35,026 nt of DNA from Pelotomaculum sp. UBA3103 (GTDB taxonomy: Bacteria > Bacillota > Desulfotomaculia > Desulfotomaculales > Pelotomaculaceae): contig DFAP01000065.1 in assembly GCA_002365855.1 (NCBI GenBank), forward strand, positions 1 to 35,026, in the 5' to 3' direction. A program made the translations under genes and the position numbers. Each line of letters opens with the position of its first letter. Positions within the stretch are counted from its first letter, which is position 1. This document shows positions 1 through 7,360 of the stretch, piece by piece. Under the pieces are notes generated by a model. The model saw only the letters and a list, made by a program, of their open reading frames with translations, was not told the origin of the DNA and searched no databases.

Positions 1-50
1 ACAAAAAGCGGTCAAGTCAGGTTCTAGTAATTCTTGAAAGAGTTAAATGA
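1..50 (+). CDS. Possible 3' end of an upstream gene (partial)
   Basis: Frame 3 is open from the window edge to a TGA at 48-50 and gives a tail reading KKRSSQVLVILERVK. This faintly resembles the helix near the C-terminus of MurB (pattern A-DVLxLIxxVRxRV), and murB or murA usually lies just upstream of ftsQ in related cell-wall clusters. A normal MurB would continue about 15 residues further. Frame 1 from position 46 continues NEIKVSVDRRKL before a stop at 82-84. Only 16 codons are visible, so this is a suggestion and not an identification. Confidence 0.2.
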   Translation, partial: KKRSSQVLVILERVK

Positions 51-274
51 AATAAAGGTTAGTGTAGACAGGAGAAAGCTCTAGCGGCCTCCTTATTAAA
101 CTACTCTATCCTATGCCATAAGGAATAAAATGGTTACGTATTACAAAGATCAAAAATTTGCGGAAAAAACACAGTTTAAACATCCCGCGCTTTTTCAGTT
201 TATATATAGACAAGTTAGTAGTGGTTGGTATAATAGCTTATGAGGTAAATCTAATATATGATGGAGTGAACGTA

Positions 275-1024
275 TTGGCTGGTTCTCCTAAATTTTGCGG
301 GAGACGAAAAAGGTGGAACATCGTAGAAAGCGTTTTTTTTGTTTTGCTTATTCTTGTTTCTGGATATATCTTGCTCAAATCTCCTGTTTTTGAGGTACGA
401 AAAGTTATGGTCCGCGGCAACCATTTTTTAAACGAGGATCTAGTCAGGTCTGTCGCAGATATAAGCCCCGGCATTAATATTTTTAAGGCAGATCTTGAAG
501 GAGTGGCTTCCAACTTAAAGAAAGTTCCAATGATCAGGGAATCAAGTATTTCAAGGTCGCTGCCTTCCACGGTAATAATTGAGATCATAGAGCGTGTACC
601 CCTGGGCTTGTTACTTACCAATGATGGTCTTATAGAAGTCGATGAGGAAGGGGTATACTTGACTAAAGGAGGCGCCGGAACCCCCGGACTCCCAATCATT
701 ACGGGGGTGCAGGGTGATATGGCCGGCGCCGGCCCAGGTCAGGTCGTCAGAGCGGAAAGATTGGGGGAGGCTCTGATAATTATAAGCGAGTTGCCTCGCG
801 ATGTGACTTCAAATTTATCCGAGGTAAATTTGGACAAAGATGGCCAGGTTAAATTGTATACTGTTGAAGGGATTCAATGCCGTTTTGGCTTGGCCTCGGA
901 GGTCAGGGAAAAAGGAGCAATTCTGTCTCAAATCATTACGGAGTTGCGTAAGCAGGGTGCCAGGGTTAACTACATAGACCTCTCGTGTGCCGATCAACCA
1001 GTAATATATTATAAAAAACAGTAG
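275..1024 (+). CDS. ftsQ: Cell division protein FtsQ/DivIB
   Basis: Divisome protein that bridges the cytoplasmic ring and the septal peptidoglycan synthases; single-pass membrane protein with most of its mass outside the membrane. From the chosen start the order is a short basic cytoplasmic tail (CGRRKRW), one transmembrane helix (about residues 17-36), then a POTRA domain (FEVRKVMVRGNHFLNEDLV, then IERVPLGLL) and the FtsQ beta domain ending in YIDLS. The frame is open back to a TTG at 158, but that would add 39 residues with no binding site before it. The TTG at 275 follows GGAGTG (263-268) by 6 nt and gives 249 aa, normal for the family. It is followed after 15 nt by the first DUF881 gene, with the same strand order seen in clostridial division clusters. 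Confidence 0.9.
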   Translation: MAGSPKFCGRRKRWNIVESVFFVLLILVSGYILLKSPVFEVRKVMVRGNHFLNEDLVRSVADISPGINIFKADLEGVASNLKKVPMIRESSISRSLPSTVIIEIIERVPLGLLLTNDGLIEVDEEGVYLTKGGAGTPGLPIITGVQGDMAGAGPGQVVRAERLGEALIIISELPRDVTSNLSEVNLDKDGQVKLYTVEGIQCRFGLASEVREKGAILSQIITELRKQGARVNYIDLSCADQPVIYYKKQ

Positions 1025-1039
1025 CGGAGGCGAAAAGAC

Positions 1040-1732
1040 TTGAAAGGCTACCAGTGGGCTCTCGTTTTTGTAGGTCTGGTTCTGGGATTAATGCTGGCTT
1101 TCCAGTTCCGGGTTACAACAGAAATTAAAGCAGCTGAGCCTGTTCAGAGAGCTCAGATACTTACAGCCGAGGTAAGTCAGTTGAAAGAAAACCGCGATGC
1201 TATGCAGGCCCAAGTTGATTCCCTGCGCTCCAGCCTCGACCTTATTTCTGCAGGTCCCAGGGACGCGGAACTGAAAGAAGAGCTGGACAGGGCCCGAATT
1301 TTGGCTGGAGTAACCGAGTTATACGGCCCGGGTGTTGAGGTAACGCTTAATGACAGTAATATAACGATTAAACCGGGGGAAAACCCCAACCTGTATGTTT
1401 TGCATGACGAGGATGTACTGCGTGTGCTTAATGAACTCAGGGCTGCTGGGGCAGAGGCGTTATCAATTAACGGTCAAAGAATTCTTGCCAACACTGAGCT
1501 GCGCTGTACGGGTCCAACCATTGTCGTGAATAAAAATAAACGGCTGGCCCCCCCTTATGTTATTACTGCTATAGGAAATCCTGATACACTGGAAAGCTCT
1601 TTAAAGATGAAGGGCGGTGTTGCTGAAACCCTTCAGTTTTGGGGGATACAGGTAGTAGTAAAAAAAGCTCCCCAGGTCACGATACCGGCATATTCAGGTG
1701 GTCTTAAGTATGAATATGCCATTATCGGTTAG
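1040..1732 (+). CDS. DUF881 family membrane-anchored protein (first copy)
   Basis: The 230-aa product has an N-terminal transmembrane segment (WALVFVGLVLGLMLAFQFRV, about residues 5-24), a short coiled coil (about 40-70) and a DUF881 domain. Typical DUF881 sequence is visible: LYGPGVEVTLND, LYVLHDEDVLRVLNELRAAG, SINGQRI and PPYVITAIGNPDTLESSLKM. The family is recurrent in division clusters of Gram-positive bacteria, next to ftsQ and sbp, and has no established biochemical role; a structural link to septum proteins is inference from position only. TTG start preceded by GGAGG at 1026-1030. It is a tandem paralogue of the next gene, which suggests an old duplication. Confidence 0.85.
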   Translation: MKGYQWALVFVGLVLGLMLAFQFRVTTEIKAAEPVQRAQILTAEVSQLKENRDAMQAQVDSLRSSLDLISAGPRDAELKEELDRARILAGVTELYGPGVEVTLNDSNITIKPGENPNLYVLHDEDVLRVLNELRAAGAEALSINGQRILANTELRCTGPTIVVNKNKRLAPPYVITAIGNPDTLESSLKMKGGVAETLQFWGIQVVVKKAPQVTIPAYSGGLKYEYAIIG

Positions 1733-1744
1733 GAGAGGAAAATT

Positions 1745-2467
1745 TTGAAAAAGACCACGAAATTTAACAAATCAACATATGCTTCAATAACACTGGTTGC
1801 CTTATTAACTGGGATGTTAATGGTGTTTCAGTTTCGTGCTACCAGCAGCATTGCCCGGGGTATTCCAACAGACAGGGTTCAAGAACTGACCATCGAAAAA
1901 AAACAGGTTGAGAGAGATCTGGCAAACCTGGTTGAAGAAGCTGATGATCTTGCCGCCAAGCTAGAAGAGGCCGGTAAAGGAAGAACAGAAGCGGCTGTAG
2001 TGCTGGAGAGCGAGCTTACCAAGGTAAAGCTTTATGCTGGCCTCACCCAGATGGTAGGCCCCGGGGTTGAAGTTGTTTTGGATAACCCGCCTGGCGCCAC
2101 CGGACATGGCAGCAGTCCGGGTTTATTCAACGTCCGGGATGAAGACCTGTTAAAAGTCATTAATGACCTGCGCGGCGCAGGTGCAGAGGTGATAGCTGTA
2201 AATGATCAGAGGATCCTGGCAACGAGTGAGGTCCGCCTGGCTGGTAATCACATCAATATAAACCTTGCCAGGCTATCGCCTCCTTACAAAATTCACGCTA
2301 TCGGGAACGCAGGCGTTTTAAAAAGCAGCCTGGAGATAAGGGGAGGATTGGTTGAGTACCTTAGCGCTAACGGGATAATTATTAACGTGCAGACGTCAGA
2401 CAGCATTATAGTGCCCGCTTATACAGGCGGCCTGCGTTTTGATTATTCCAAACACGCTCTTAGGTAA
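1745..2467 (+). CDS. DUF881 family membrane-anchored protein (second copy)
   Basis: The 240-aa paralogue of the preceding gene has the same architecture: a transmembrane helix (about residues 13-30, ending FQFRATSS), a coiled-coil stretch rich in Glu/Lys (about 44-75) and the DUF881 domain (GPGVEVVLDNPPG, NVRDEDLLKVINDLRGAGAE, VNDQRILATSEVR, IHAIGNAGVLKSSLEIRGG). The TTG start lies 12 nt after the previous stop, behind GGAGAGG, so the two are almost certainly cotranscribed. Function unknown. A heterodimer with its neighbour is plausible because both are retained in tandem, but nothing in the sequence proves it. Confidence 0.85.
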   Translation: MKKTTKFNKSTYASITLVALLTGMLMVFQFRATSSIARGIPTDRVQELTIEKKQVERDLANLVEEADDLAAKLEEAGKGRTEAAVVLESELTKVKLYAGLTQMVGPGVEVVLDNPPGATGHGSSPGLFNVRDEDLLKVINDLRGAGAEVIAVNDQRILATSEVRLAGNHININLARLSPPYKIHAIGNAGVLKSSLEIRGGLVEYLSANGIIINVQTSDSIIVPAYTGGLRFDYSKHALR

Positions 2468-2509
2468 TCCTGTGTCTCTTATCATAAATTTAAATAAGGG
2501 TGGTCCGCT

Positions 2510-2854
2510 ATGTGGTTAGGTCTTTTTTTGGGAATACTAGGACTCGCTGTAGGTGCGGCAATAGGGCTTAATTTACCTTTGATGCTGCCCCACGCCTATG
2601 CTAAGTACCTGTCAGTCGCGGCACTGGCTGCTTTAGATTCGGTTTTTGGCGGCATTCGCGCCGCCATGGAAGAACATTTTGACAACTCAATCTTCTTGTC
2701 AGGTTTTTTTAGCAACGCCCTGTTGGCTGCAGGCCTGGCATTTATAGGAGAAAGATTGGGTATCGACCTTTATCTGGCAGCCGTAGTTGCCTTTGGTGTA
2801 AGACTATTCCATAATTTAGCAATTATACGGCGTCATCTGCTAAAAAAAAGATAA
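2510..2854 (+). CDS. sbp: Small basic protein Sbp (DUF1290)
   Basis: A 114-aa hydrophobic protein of the Sbp/DUF1290 family, a conserved membrane protein found between the DUF881 genes and ftsA. Recognisable features are an N-terminal helix (WLGLFLGILGLAVGAAIGLN), the family block KYLSVAALAALDSVFGGIRA, and two further helices ending in a basic tail (RRHLLKKR). Its function is not known. The ATG start follows a weak GGGTGG binding site at 2497-2502. It sits 42 nt after the second DUF881 gene and 74 nt before ftsA. Confidence 0.85.
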   Translation: MWLGLFLGILGLAVGAAIGLNLPLMLPHAYAKYLSVAALAALDSVFGGIRAAMEEHFDNSIFLSGFFSNALLAAGLAFIGERLGIDLYLAAVVAFGVRLFHNLAIIRRHLLKKR

Positions 2855-2928
2855 AACAAAAAGGGAAATCACTCTTAATGTGGAATTCTTAACAAAACAA
2901 GTAAAGTTTAGCACAGGAGGTGCCGCGG

Positions 2929-4107
2929 TTGGCCAAGAGGCATCCCGTTATACTGGCCGGCCTTGATGTAGGTACTTCAAAAACGGCGGTTATTATTGCA
3001 GCTTATCGTAGTGGTGTTCCAAAGCTGTTGGGCTCGGCAATAAGCCCAAGTGTAGGTATAAACAAAGGGATAATATCCGTAATTGGGTCTGCGGTTAAAT
3101 CAATTGGACACGCTCTTGAGAAGGCTGAGAAAATAGCAGGGGTTAAAGCTTCTTCCGTATATATCAGTTATAACGGCGCGGATATCACTCTAAGGCACTG
3201 CCGGGCAGCCCGGACATTAAATAAACGAGTAGATTGGCGGGATAATAACAGGTGCGGGTCCGACCCCTTCACATTTGTAATTGAGGGAATACCCCGTGAC
3301 GAAAAGGTTTTACAGCTTATTACCCCGAGATTGATCCCAAACGAATTTGGTATTATGCCCGAGTTAGACGCCAGAGCAATAACCGCAGGAAACCGCAGTA
3401 TCTCAGACCTGTCCGAAAGCGCTGGTCTGTCCGGACTGGTGGTAAAGGGTGTTATATACGCTCCTATGGCAGGAGCTGAATCTATATTGAGTCCTGCCGA
3501 AAAGGAACTGGGCGCTATCTTAATAGATTTTGGCGCGGGCACTACTACAATCAGCGTCTTTGACAGGGGGATGATCAGGGAAACCGCGGTTCTCCCGGTG
3601 GGAGGAGAGCATCTGTCAGGAGACCTGGCTATCGGACTTCGCACATCTCTAGCCATGGCGGAGGAAATACTGGCAGGAGATCCCATCGTAGATATTGAGA
3701 AGAAGGGTATTTCAGTTAAACCAGGATGTTTTAAAAATAATGAAATGCAGGCTCAAGATCATTTAGCCAGGTCGATCATAGACGCACGAATTGCTGAAAT
3801 TGTCAATTTAATCGCCTTATCAATTGATAAATTTGATTACTCCGGCTCACTTCCTGGAGGAGTGGTGATTTGCGGAGGTGTCTCCCGAATGGGCGGTATT
3901 TGTGATTTGCTGAGAACAAGGTTAAAAAGACCTGTAAAAGTTGGCTCGTTAACTGATATTGAGATGGATTTGTCCCCTGCTTATACCAATGCGGTTGGCC
4001 TGGTTAAGTACGGGAGCAGGCTGATTACCGGGGAAAAATACGGCGTCAGATCTCAGGGTCAAAACAGTGTCCTAGGCCGGTTTTTGGATTATTTCGGCCC
4101 GCAATGA
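2929..4107 (+). CDS. ftsA: Cell division protein FtsA (divergent)
   Basis: Actin-like ATPase that tethers FtsZ to the membrane. Visible actin-fold motifs are phosphate 1 (LDVGTSKTAVII), phosphate 2 (ILIDFGAGTTTISVF) and the adenosine motif (VVICGGVSRMGG). The C-terminus (VLGRFLDYFGPQ) is a short amphipathic helix like the membrane-targeting tail of FtsA. Two oddities: the 1C-like subdomain between SVYISYNG and LGAILIDFG looks about 15-20 residues shorter than in E. coli FtsA, and the usual GGGTTD of phosphate 2 reads GAGTTT. A GTG at 2920 overlaps the ribosome binding site AGGAGG (2915-2920), so the TTG at 2929, 8 nt after it, is the better start (392 aa). Position before ftsZ supports the call. 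Confidence 0.85.
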   Translation: MAKRHPVILAGLDVGTSKTAVIIAAYRSGVPKLLGSAISPSVGINKGIISVIGSAVKSIGHALEKAEKIAGVKASSVYISYNGADITLRHCRAARTLNKRVDWRDNNRCGSDPFTFVIEGIPRDEKVLQLITPRLIPNEFGIMPELDARAITAGNRSISDLSESAGLSGLVVKGVIYAPMAGAESILSPAEKELGAILIDFGAGTTTISVFDRGMIRETAVLPVGGEHLSGDLAIGLRTSLAMAEEILAGDPIVDIEKKGISVKPGCFKNNEMQAQDHLARSIIDARIAEIVNLIALSIDKFDYSGSLPGGVVICGGVSRMGGICDLLRTRLKRPVKVGSLTDIEMDLSPAYTNAVGLVKYGSRLITGEKYGVRSQGQNSVLGRFLDYFGPQ

Positions 4108-4167
4108 AGTAATCAGTAAGTTAAACAATATAGTTATAGTTTATTAATTACAGAGGGGGACAAAGCC

Positions 4168-5217
4168 ATGCTTGATATTGAACTCGACCTTGACCAGTTT
4201 GCTAACATTAAGGTTATCGGGGTCGGGGGGGGCGGCAACAATGCAGTGAACCGGATGATCTACGCAGGTCTTAAGGGTGTGGAGTTTGTTTCGGTTAACA
4301 CCGATGCCCAGGCGCTTTATCTGGCTCAATCCAACCACAAAATCCAAATCGGAATAAAACTCACCAAAGGCCTCGGTTCAGGAGGCAACCCCGAGATTGG
4401 CCAAAAGGCAGCCGAAGAAAATCGCGATGAAATCATGCAGGCCCTTAAGGGATCAGACATGGTCTTTGTAACTGCGGGAATGGGTGGCGGCACAGGAACT
4501 GGTGCTGCGCCAATCGTGGCGGAGGTGGCAAAAGAACTGGGCGCCCTCACAGTAGGCGTTGTCACCAAGCCTTTTACCTTCGAGGGCCGCAAGAGAGCTG
4601 CCCAGGCAGATAGCGGTATAGAAAATCTAAAGGCAAAAGTGGATACTCTTATTACCATCCCCAACGACCGTCTTTTGCAGGTTATCGAAAAACATACATC
4701 GATAGTGGAGGCATTCCGTATCGCAGATGACGTGCTGCGCCAGGGTGTCCAGGGTATTTCCGACTTGATTGCCGTACCAGGGCTTATTAATCTGGACTTC
4801 GCCGATGTTAAAACAATTATGCAGGAAACGGGCTCAGCCCTGATGGGTATTGGAAGCGCCAGCGGTGATAACAGGGCAACCGAAGCTGCGCGCGGGGCTA
4901 TATCCAGCCCGCTGCTGGAAACATCAATTGAAGGAGCCAGGGGGGTGTTGTTGAACATAACTGGAGGAACTTCCCTGGGATTGTTTGAGGTAAACGAAGC
5001 TGCGGAAATTATATTCCAGGCCGCCGGTCCTGAAGCTAATATAATATTTGGCGCCGTGATAGATCAACAAATGGAAGACGAGGTAAGGGTAACGGTTATT
5101 GCTACTGGTTTTGAACAGAGGGTACTTAAAAAAGAACGAAACAGAGCCGAACTTGAGATCAAGCCTTTCTCCAGCCATGATGATCTGGACATCCCGGCAT
5201 TCCTGCGCCGGCGCTAA
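4168..5217 (+). CDS. ftsZ: Cell division protein FtsZ
   Basis: Tubulin-like GTPase that polymerises into the division ring. The 349-aa product has the Rossmann start [15 protein letters not shown] (about residues 16-30), the tubulin signature GGGTGTG (106-112), the T7 synergy loop NLDFADV (208-214) that completes the GTPase site of the neighbouring subunit, and the conserved C-terminal peptide [12 protein letters not shown] that binds FtsA, SepF and other partners. The variable linker before that peptide is very short. ATG with GAGGGGG at 4153-4159. The gene is closed by a strong terminator at 5226-5249, so the division operon ends here. Confidence 0.98.
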   Translation: MLDIELDLDQFANIKVIGVGGGGNNAVNRMIYAGLKGVEFVSVNTDAQALYLAQSNHKIQIGIKLTKGLGSGGNPEIGQKAAEENRDEIMQALKGSDMVFVTAGMGGGTGTGAAPIVAEVAKELGALTVGVVTKPFTFEGRKRAAQADSGIENLKAKVDTLITIPNDRLLQVIEKHTSIVEAFRIADDVLRQGVQGISDLIAVPGLINLDFADVKTIMQETGSALMGIGSASGDNRATEAARGAISSPLLETSIEGARGVLLNITGGTSLGLFEVNEAAEIIFQAAGPEANIIFGAVIDQQMEDEVRVTVIATGFEQRVLKKERNRAELEIKPFSSHDDLDIPAFLRRR

Positions 5218-5225
5218 TGATTACG

Positions 5226-5249
5226 ACCCCCTGATGAAGGGGGTTTTTA
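5226..5249 (+). terminator. Rho-independent terminator after ftsZ
   Basis: A stem of ACCCCC (5226-5231) pairs with GGGGGT (5239-5244) around a 7-nt loop, followed immediately by a T run. It lies 8 nt after the ftsZ stop codon. Confidence 0.9.
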
Positions 5250-5292
5250 TATGCCCAGGTGTCTTTGTTATAAATATTATAAGTCTAGTATA

Positions 5293-5337
5293 ATACACCT
5301 TTTAAGTCTTGACCTCTTAATGGACTTGGTGTATAAA
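5293..5337 (+). promoter_or_regulatory. selD promoter inside an interrupted palindrome
   Basis: TTGACC (5309-5314) and TATAAA (5332-5337) are 17 nt apart, a good housekeeping-type promoter. The promoter is wrapped by inverted repeats: ATACACC (5293-5299) with GGTGTAT (5328-5334), and nested inside, AAGTC (5304-5308) with GACTT (5323-5327). The outer right arm overlaps the -10 box. This is what an operator for a dimeric repressor can look like, but no regulator is identified. A second TATAAT upstream (about 5289-5294) may be another start. Confidence 0.6.
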
Positions 5338-5453
5338 AAAGGAGAATCAAAGACGAAGTTCTTTGATATTTTGCATAAAAAGCATTATTATAAGTAAAGC
5401 TTAAAAATATCAGGATAATCTAATTTAGATATGTCAGGAGAAGGGGGTCAGAA

Positions 5454-6503
5454 ATGCAGAAGTTAAAGAAGAGCCGTCTAACCGAGTTTTCCAGCAGTGC
5501 CGGGTGAGCGGCAAAGATAAGTCCTCAGGACCTGGCACAGGTGCTGTGCCAGCTAACACCCGTGGAGGACCCTAACCTGCTGGTTGGTTCCTCTACCTTT
5601 GATGACGCTGCTGTTTATCGCCTGACAGGGGATATGGCTATCGTTCAGACGGTGGATTTTTTTACTCCAGTTGTTGATGATCCCTATGCATTCGGCTCGA
5701 TCACCGCAGCAAATGCCTTGAGCGATATCTATGCCATGGGCGCCAGGCCGATTTTAGCTCTCAATATCATAGCTTTTCCATGCAAGGAACTACCCCTGGA
5801 AATCCTGGTTGAAATACTCCGGGGCGGGGCCGACAAGGTGAAAGAGGCGGGAGCGCTGATGGTCGGAGGTCATACTATCGAAGACCGGGAGCCGAAGTAT
5901 GGTCTGGCTGTTACAGGCCTGGCGCATCCCGACCAGATCACAACTAATGCCGGCGCACAACCCGGCGATGTCCTAATTTTGACCAAACCTTTGGGTGTAG
6001 GCATCATCACAACCGCAATTAAGGGCCAGTTGGCAGACGATTCTGCTTACCGGGCAGCAGTTGATTTGATGGCCTCCCTGAATGACCGGGCTGCCAGGGC
6101 TATGTCCGAAGTGGGAGTTCATGCCTGTACGGATGTTACCGGCTTTGGTCTGCTTGGCCATCTTTACGAGATGGCGTCAGCCAGTGGAGTAAGCGCGAGG
6201 ATCCACCTGGAAAAAGTTCCGGTACTGGCACAGGCCCGCCCTCTGGCTGAGATGGGCATGATTCCCGCGGGAGCGTATAGAAATCTAGAACACCTGGCTC
6301 AAAGAGTCCAGTGGGAAAATGAGATTGAAGAATTGGACAAATTGCTCCTGGCGGACCCTCAAACTTCGGGAGGCCTGTTAATTGCTGTGTCTGAAGAAAA
6401 GGCTGCGTCTCTTCTTGAAGCCATGCGTAAAGAGGGTGTAGACGCTACAGGGATTGGAGAAATGTTTGAATCTGAAGAGACCATGATTAATGTTTTCAGG
6501 TAA
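5454..6503 (+). CDS. selD: Selenide, water dikinase SelD, a selenoprotein (TGA at 5505-5507 read as Sec)
   Basis: Makes selenophosphate from selenide and ATP, the selenium donor for Sec-tRNA. From the ATG at 5454, behind AGGAGAAGGGGG (5436-5447), the frame reads to residue 17, meets TGA (5505-5507) as codon 18, and continues without another stop to 6503 (349 aa). Around the TGA the protein reads SSSAGUAAKISP, matching the family's glycine-rich catalytic loop, with Sec at the catalytic Cys site and the essential Lys three residues on (Lys21). The body carries VDFFTPVVDDPYAFG, AANALSDIYAMGA, VGGHTIEDREPKYGL and DPQTSGGLL, all typical of SelD. The hairpin at 5532-5552 fits a bacterial SECIS. Autonomous gene with its own promoter, lying between ftsZ and spoIIGA. 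A call starting at 5541 would lack the active site. Confidence 0.93.
5532..5552 (+). promoter_or_regulatory. Predicted bacterial SECIS hairpin in selD
   Basis: CTGGCACA (5532-5539) and TGTGCCAG (5545-5552) form a perfect 8-bp stem with a 5-nt loop GGTGC. It lies within the coding region 24 nt after the in-frame TGA. Known bacterial SECIS elements are short stems at roughly 16-37 nt from the UGA with a G among the first loop bases, and this fits. The element would recruit SelB with Sec-tRNA. Confidence 0.8.
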
Positions 6504-6540
6504 AATCCATCAGGCAACATATTACGAAGAGAACATAACT

Positions 6541-6572
6541 GGGACTGGCTCGTGCCGGTCCCGATGTTTTAT
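6541..6572 (+). terminator. Terminator after selD
   Basis: GGGACTGGC (6541-6549) pairs with GCCGGTCCC (6554-6562), 9 bp with one G-T wobble and a 4-nt loop, followed by GATGTTTTATT. It sits between convergent selD and the minus-strand gene ending at 6569. Confidence 0.7.
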
Positions 6573-6916
6573 TGTACTCTTCCCAGAACAGCCCTCAGTA
6601 CATCGTCAAAGGGCATAGATCCGATTTCATCGAGTATTTTATCCAGTATGGTTTCTCTCTTCAAGGAACCCTGTAGTAGAATCTGTGCAACCTGGTTCCT
6701 GTCAAATAATATAGAGTCTACCTCCAGTACACCTCCCAGCACCCCCAGAATTACCAGCACCTTTTGCGGCGTCAGCACAGGCGCTCTTTTGCTTCTTTTG
6801 GGGTGATCACCGCAGCTGCTGCAAGTTGGGGCCTGCACAAAGGAACTACTCTCCCACTGAGTAAGGTGGGGCTTAATCCTTTCAATTAGAATATCCAGTT
6901 CACCAGGTGAAAACAC
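6569..6916 (-). CDS. Protein of unknown function, 115 aa
   Basis: Not recognised as a named family. The sequence starts MFSPGELDILIERIKPHLTQ, has a Cys pair (CSSCGD, about residues 32-37), a basic stretch (HPKRSKRAP), a hydrophobic segment (VLVILGVLGGVLEVDSILFD) and an amphipathic C-terminal half (ILDKILDEIGSMPFDDVLRAVLGR). It looks soluble or peripherally bound. The GTG start at 6916 follows a purine-rich AAGGGGGA site. It is convergent with selD and lies 43 nt downstream of the 44-aa membrane gene on the same strand, so the two may form a transcript. A longer-looking frame on the other strand (6552-6806) is low-complexity Ser/Thr and is its shadow. Confidence 0.6.
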   Translation of the reverse strand: MFSPGELDILIERIKPHLTQWESSSFVQAPTCSSCGDHPKRSKRAPVLTPQKVLVILGVLGGVLEVDSILFDRNQVAQILLQGSLKRETILDKILDEIGSMPFDDVLRAVLGRVQ

Positions 6917-6959
6917 GAGGGATCCCCCTTAAATGTGCGAGTAATTATTTAATACGTCT

Positions 6960-7094
6960 TTACGGAAATACAACCGGTACATCCGGGACACTTGGTGGCC
7001 CTGACAGGCCAGTTACAAGAAGTATAGCTAAAGCTGTGGCAATGATTAAAAGAAGATCATGCTGAACATCTTTTTTGCTGGGGAAAAGAATCAC
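6960..7094 (-). CDS. Small single-pass membrane protein, 44 aa
   Basis: A short reading frame with clearly protein-like composition: a charged start (SKKDVQHD), one hydrophobic helix (LLLIIATALAILLVTGLSG) and a proline-rich tail (PPSVPDVPVVFP) before TAA. The only usual start codon in frame is GTG at 7094; AGGTAAGGA lies just before it, but with only 1-2 nt of spacing, so the start is uncertain. The frame is open 17 codons further up to a TGA. Function unknown. Small one-helix proteins with short tails are common among sporulation genes, and the spo cluster starts just beyond on the other strand, but that link is speculative. Confidence 0.45.
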   Translation of the reverse strand: MILFPSKKDVQHDLLLIIATALAILLVTGLSGPPSVPDVPVVFP

Positions 7095-7204
7095 TTCCTT
7101 ACCTGTATCTAGTAAATCTATATTAACGGGAAAGCTGGTTGGTCACGGCTTTAAACGGATTAGTATTTTATAATTATTTATAAAAAAACTTGTTGAGATC
7201 AAGA

Positions 7205-7238
7205 CCCGACAAATTATCGGGCTCTGCTGTTGTATAAT
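7205..7238 (+). promoter_or_regulatory. Possible Spo0A-type promoter of spoIIGA-sigE
   Basis: TATAAT at 7233-7238 has no good -35 box at 17 nt. CGACAAA (7207-7213), the inverted core of the 0A box TTTGTCG, lies where the -35 region should be. In B. subtilis the spoIIG promoter is activated by Spo0A at such boxes. The match is partial (two outer bases differ) and the leader to spoIIGA would be about 115 nt. The rest of 7095-7360 shows nothing else that can be supported. Confidence 0.35.
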
Positions 7239-7360
7239 TAGGCCAGGGATGTAATCATTTTACGGGTCTGTAATAACGGCCTAATTAAGGAAATATAATG
7301 GTTGTATACAAGACAAGAATATGCGACAGGATTTTCCCTTTAAAGTCGGGAGTTTAGTAT

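Noticed and set aside
4326..4958. Large antisense frame inside ftsZ
   Set aside because: Shadow of the ftsZ coding sequence; no domain or binding site.
5541..6503. selD starting at ATG 5541
   Set aside because: This start would remove the catalytic loop and has no proper binding site. The upstream ATG at 5454 with Sec decoding of the TGA gives the normal SelD N-terminus.
6552..6806. Plus-strand 84-aa frame
   Set aside because: Low-complexity Ser/Thr/Pro composition and antisense to the better-supported 115-aa minus gene (6569-6916). It begins inside the selD terminator.
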